DNA of 64,000 nt from Stenotrophomonas terrae (GTDB taxonomy: Bacteria; Pseudomonadota; Gammaproteobacteria; Xanthomonadales; Xanthomonadaceae), in assembly GCF_001431465.1 (NCBI RefSeq), contig NZ_LDJJ01000005.1, forward strand, positions 60,574-124,573, written 5' to 3'. Within the stretch, counting starts at the first letter, position 1. Each line of letters begins with the position of its first letter. A program made the position numbers and the translations under genes. This document shows, one piece after another, positions 63,876 to 64,000 of this stretch. Below the pieces are notes generated by a model, which saw only the letters and a list, made by a program, of their open reading frames with translations, had not been told where the DNA came from and searched no databases.

Positions 63876-64000
63876 ACGAAAAATCTGCGTCGCCTCTATT
63901 GCAATTCGTGCAGGGCTTGGCGGCCTTGGGATTGCGGCGTTGCAGAAGTTTCATTGCCGATTTAGCCGGCCCCCGCCACACTCGTGTTCAGCAACCCGCC

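Noticed and set aside
63585..64000. B12 riboswitch upstream of nrdJa
   Set aside because: No B12-box-like conserved core was seen; the region is better explained by a promoter and NrdR boxes.

Overview
The window looks like chromosome of a high-GC gammaproteobacterium of the Xanthomonadaceae, most likely Stenotrophomonas or a close relative. The evidence is an Ax21-family outer-membrane protein, a tryptophan 2,3-dioxygenase whose visible active-site residues fall on the same numbers as in Xanthomonas, a class II ribonucleotide reductase split into NrdJa and NrdJb, and intergenic GTAG-type REP palindromes of the kind called SMAG in Stenotrophomonas. No rRNA, tRNA, CRISPR array, prophage or insertion sequence was recognised.

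Layout. 0-5 kb: 5' part of kynA (minus), then a 2-oxoacid dehydrogenase operon (E1 alpha, E1 beta, a tandem-SH3 protein, E2) closed by a strong terminator. 5-12.6 kb: small housekeeping and unknown genes, an SDR, a GGDEF protein and an ECF sigma factor with a membrane partner. 12.6-22 kb: UbiB-like kinase, OpgB glucan phosphoglycerol transferase, a large MscS-type channel, and a lipocalin/flavoprotein pair. 22-29.7 kb: small envelope proteins, Ax21, and a copper island (copA-cueR on minus, copZ on plus, two back-to-back CueR-type promoters). 30-42 kb: porin, an SPFH/zinc-ribbon pair, membrane glucose dehydrogenase (gcd), bioA-bioD, an M23 peptidase, a TorF-type porin and an unknown membrane protein. 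42-53.5 kb: HPP protein, Bcr/CflA and another MFS exporter with a divergent HxlR regulator, GST, secreted lipase, old-yellow-enzyme, and lipoproteins including an Ivy-like lysozyme inhibitor. 53.5-59.5 kb: an accessory stretch with gene remnants, a RAYT transposase framed by REPs, an unknown helical protein and an OLD/AAA-like ATPase interrupted at an A8 run. 59.5-64 kb: nrdJa, a histone-H1-like gene and nrdJb on minus, with two predicted NrdR boxes upstream.

Repeats are the most pervasive theme. At least five families of short palindromes or G/C-rich hairpin repeats occupy most intergenic gaps. Two copies sit inside genes, in flexible linkers of the E2 subunit and of NrdJb. A 119-bp tandem array and a terminator-plus-TTTTGG element that occurs twice add further structure.

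The most distinctive candidates for new biology are the split ATPase with a -1 slippery run, the histone-like gene between the two nrdJ halves, the SPFH/HTH fusion next to a zinc-ribbon membrane protein, and the SH3 protein inside the dehydrogenase operon.
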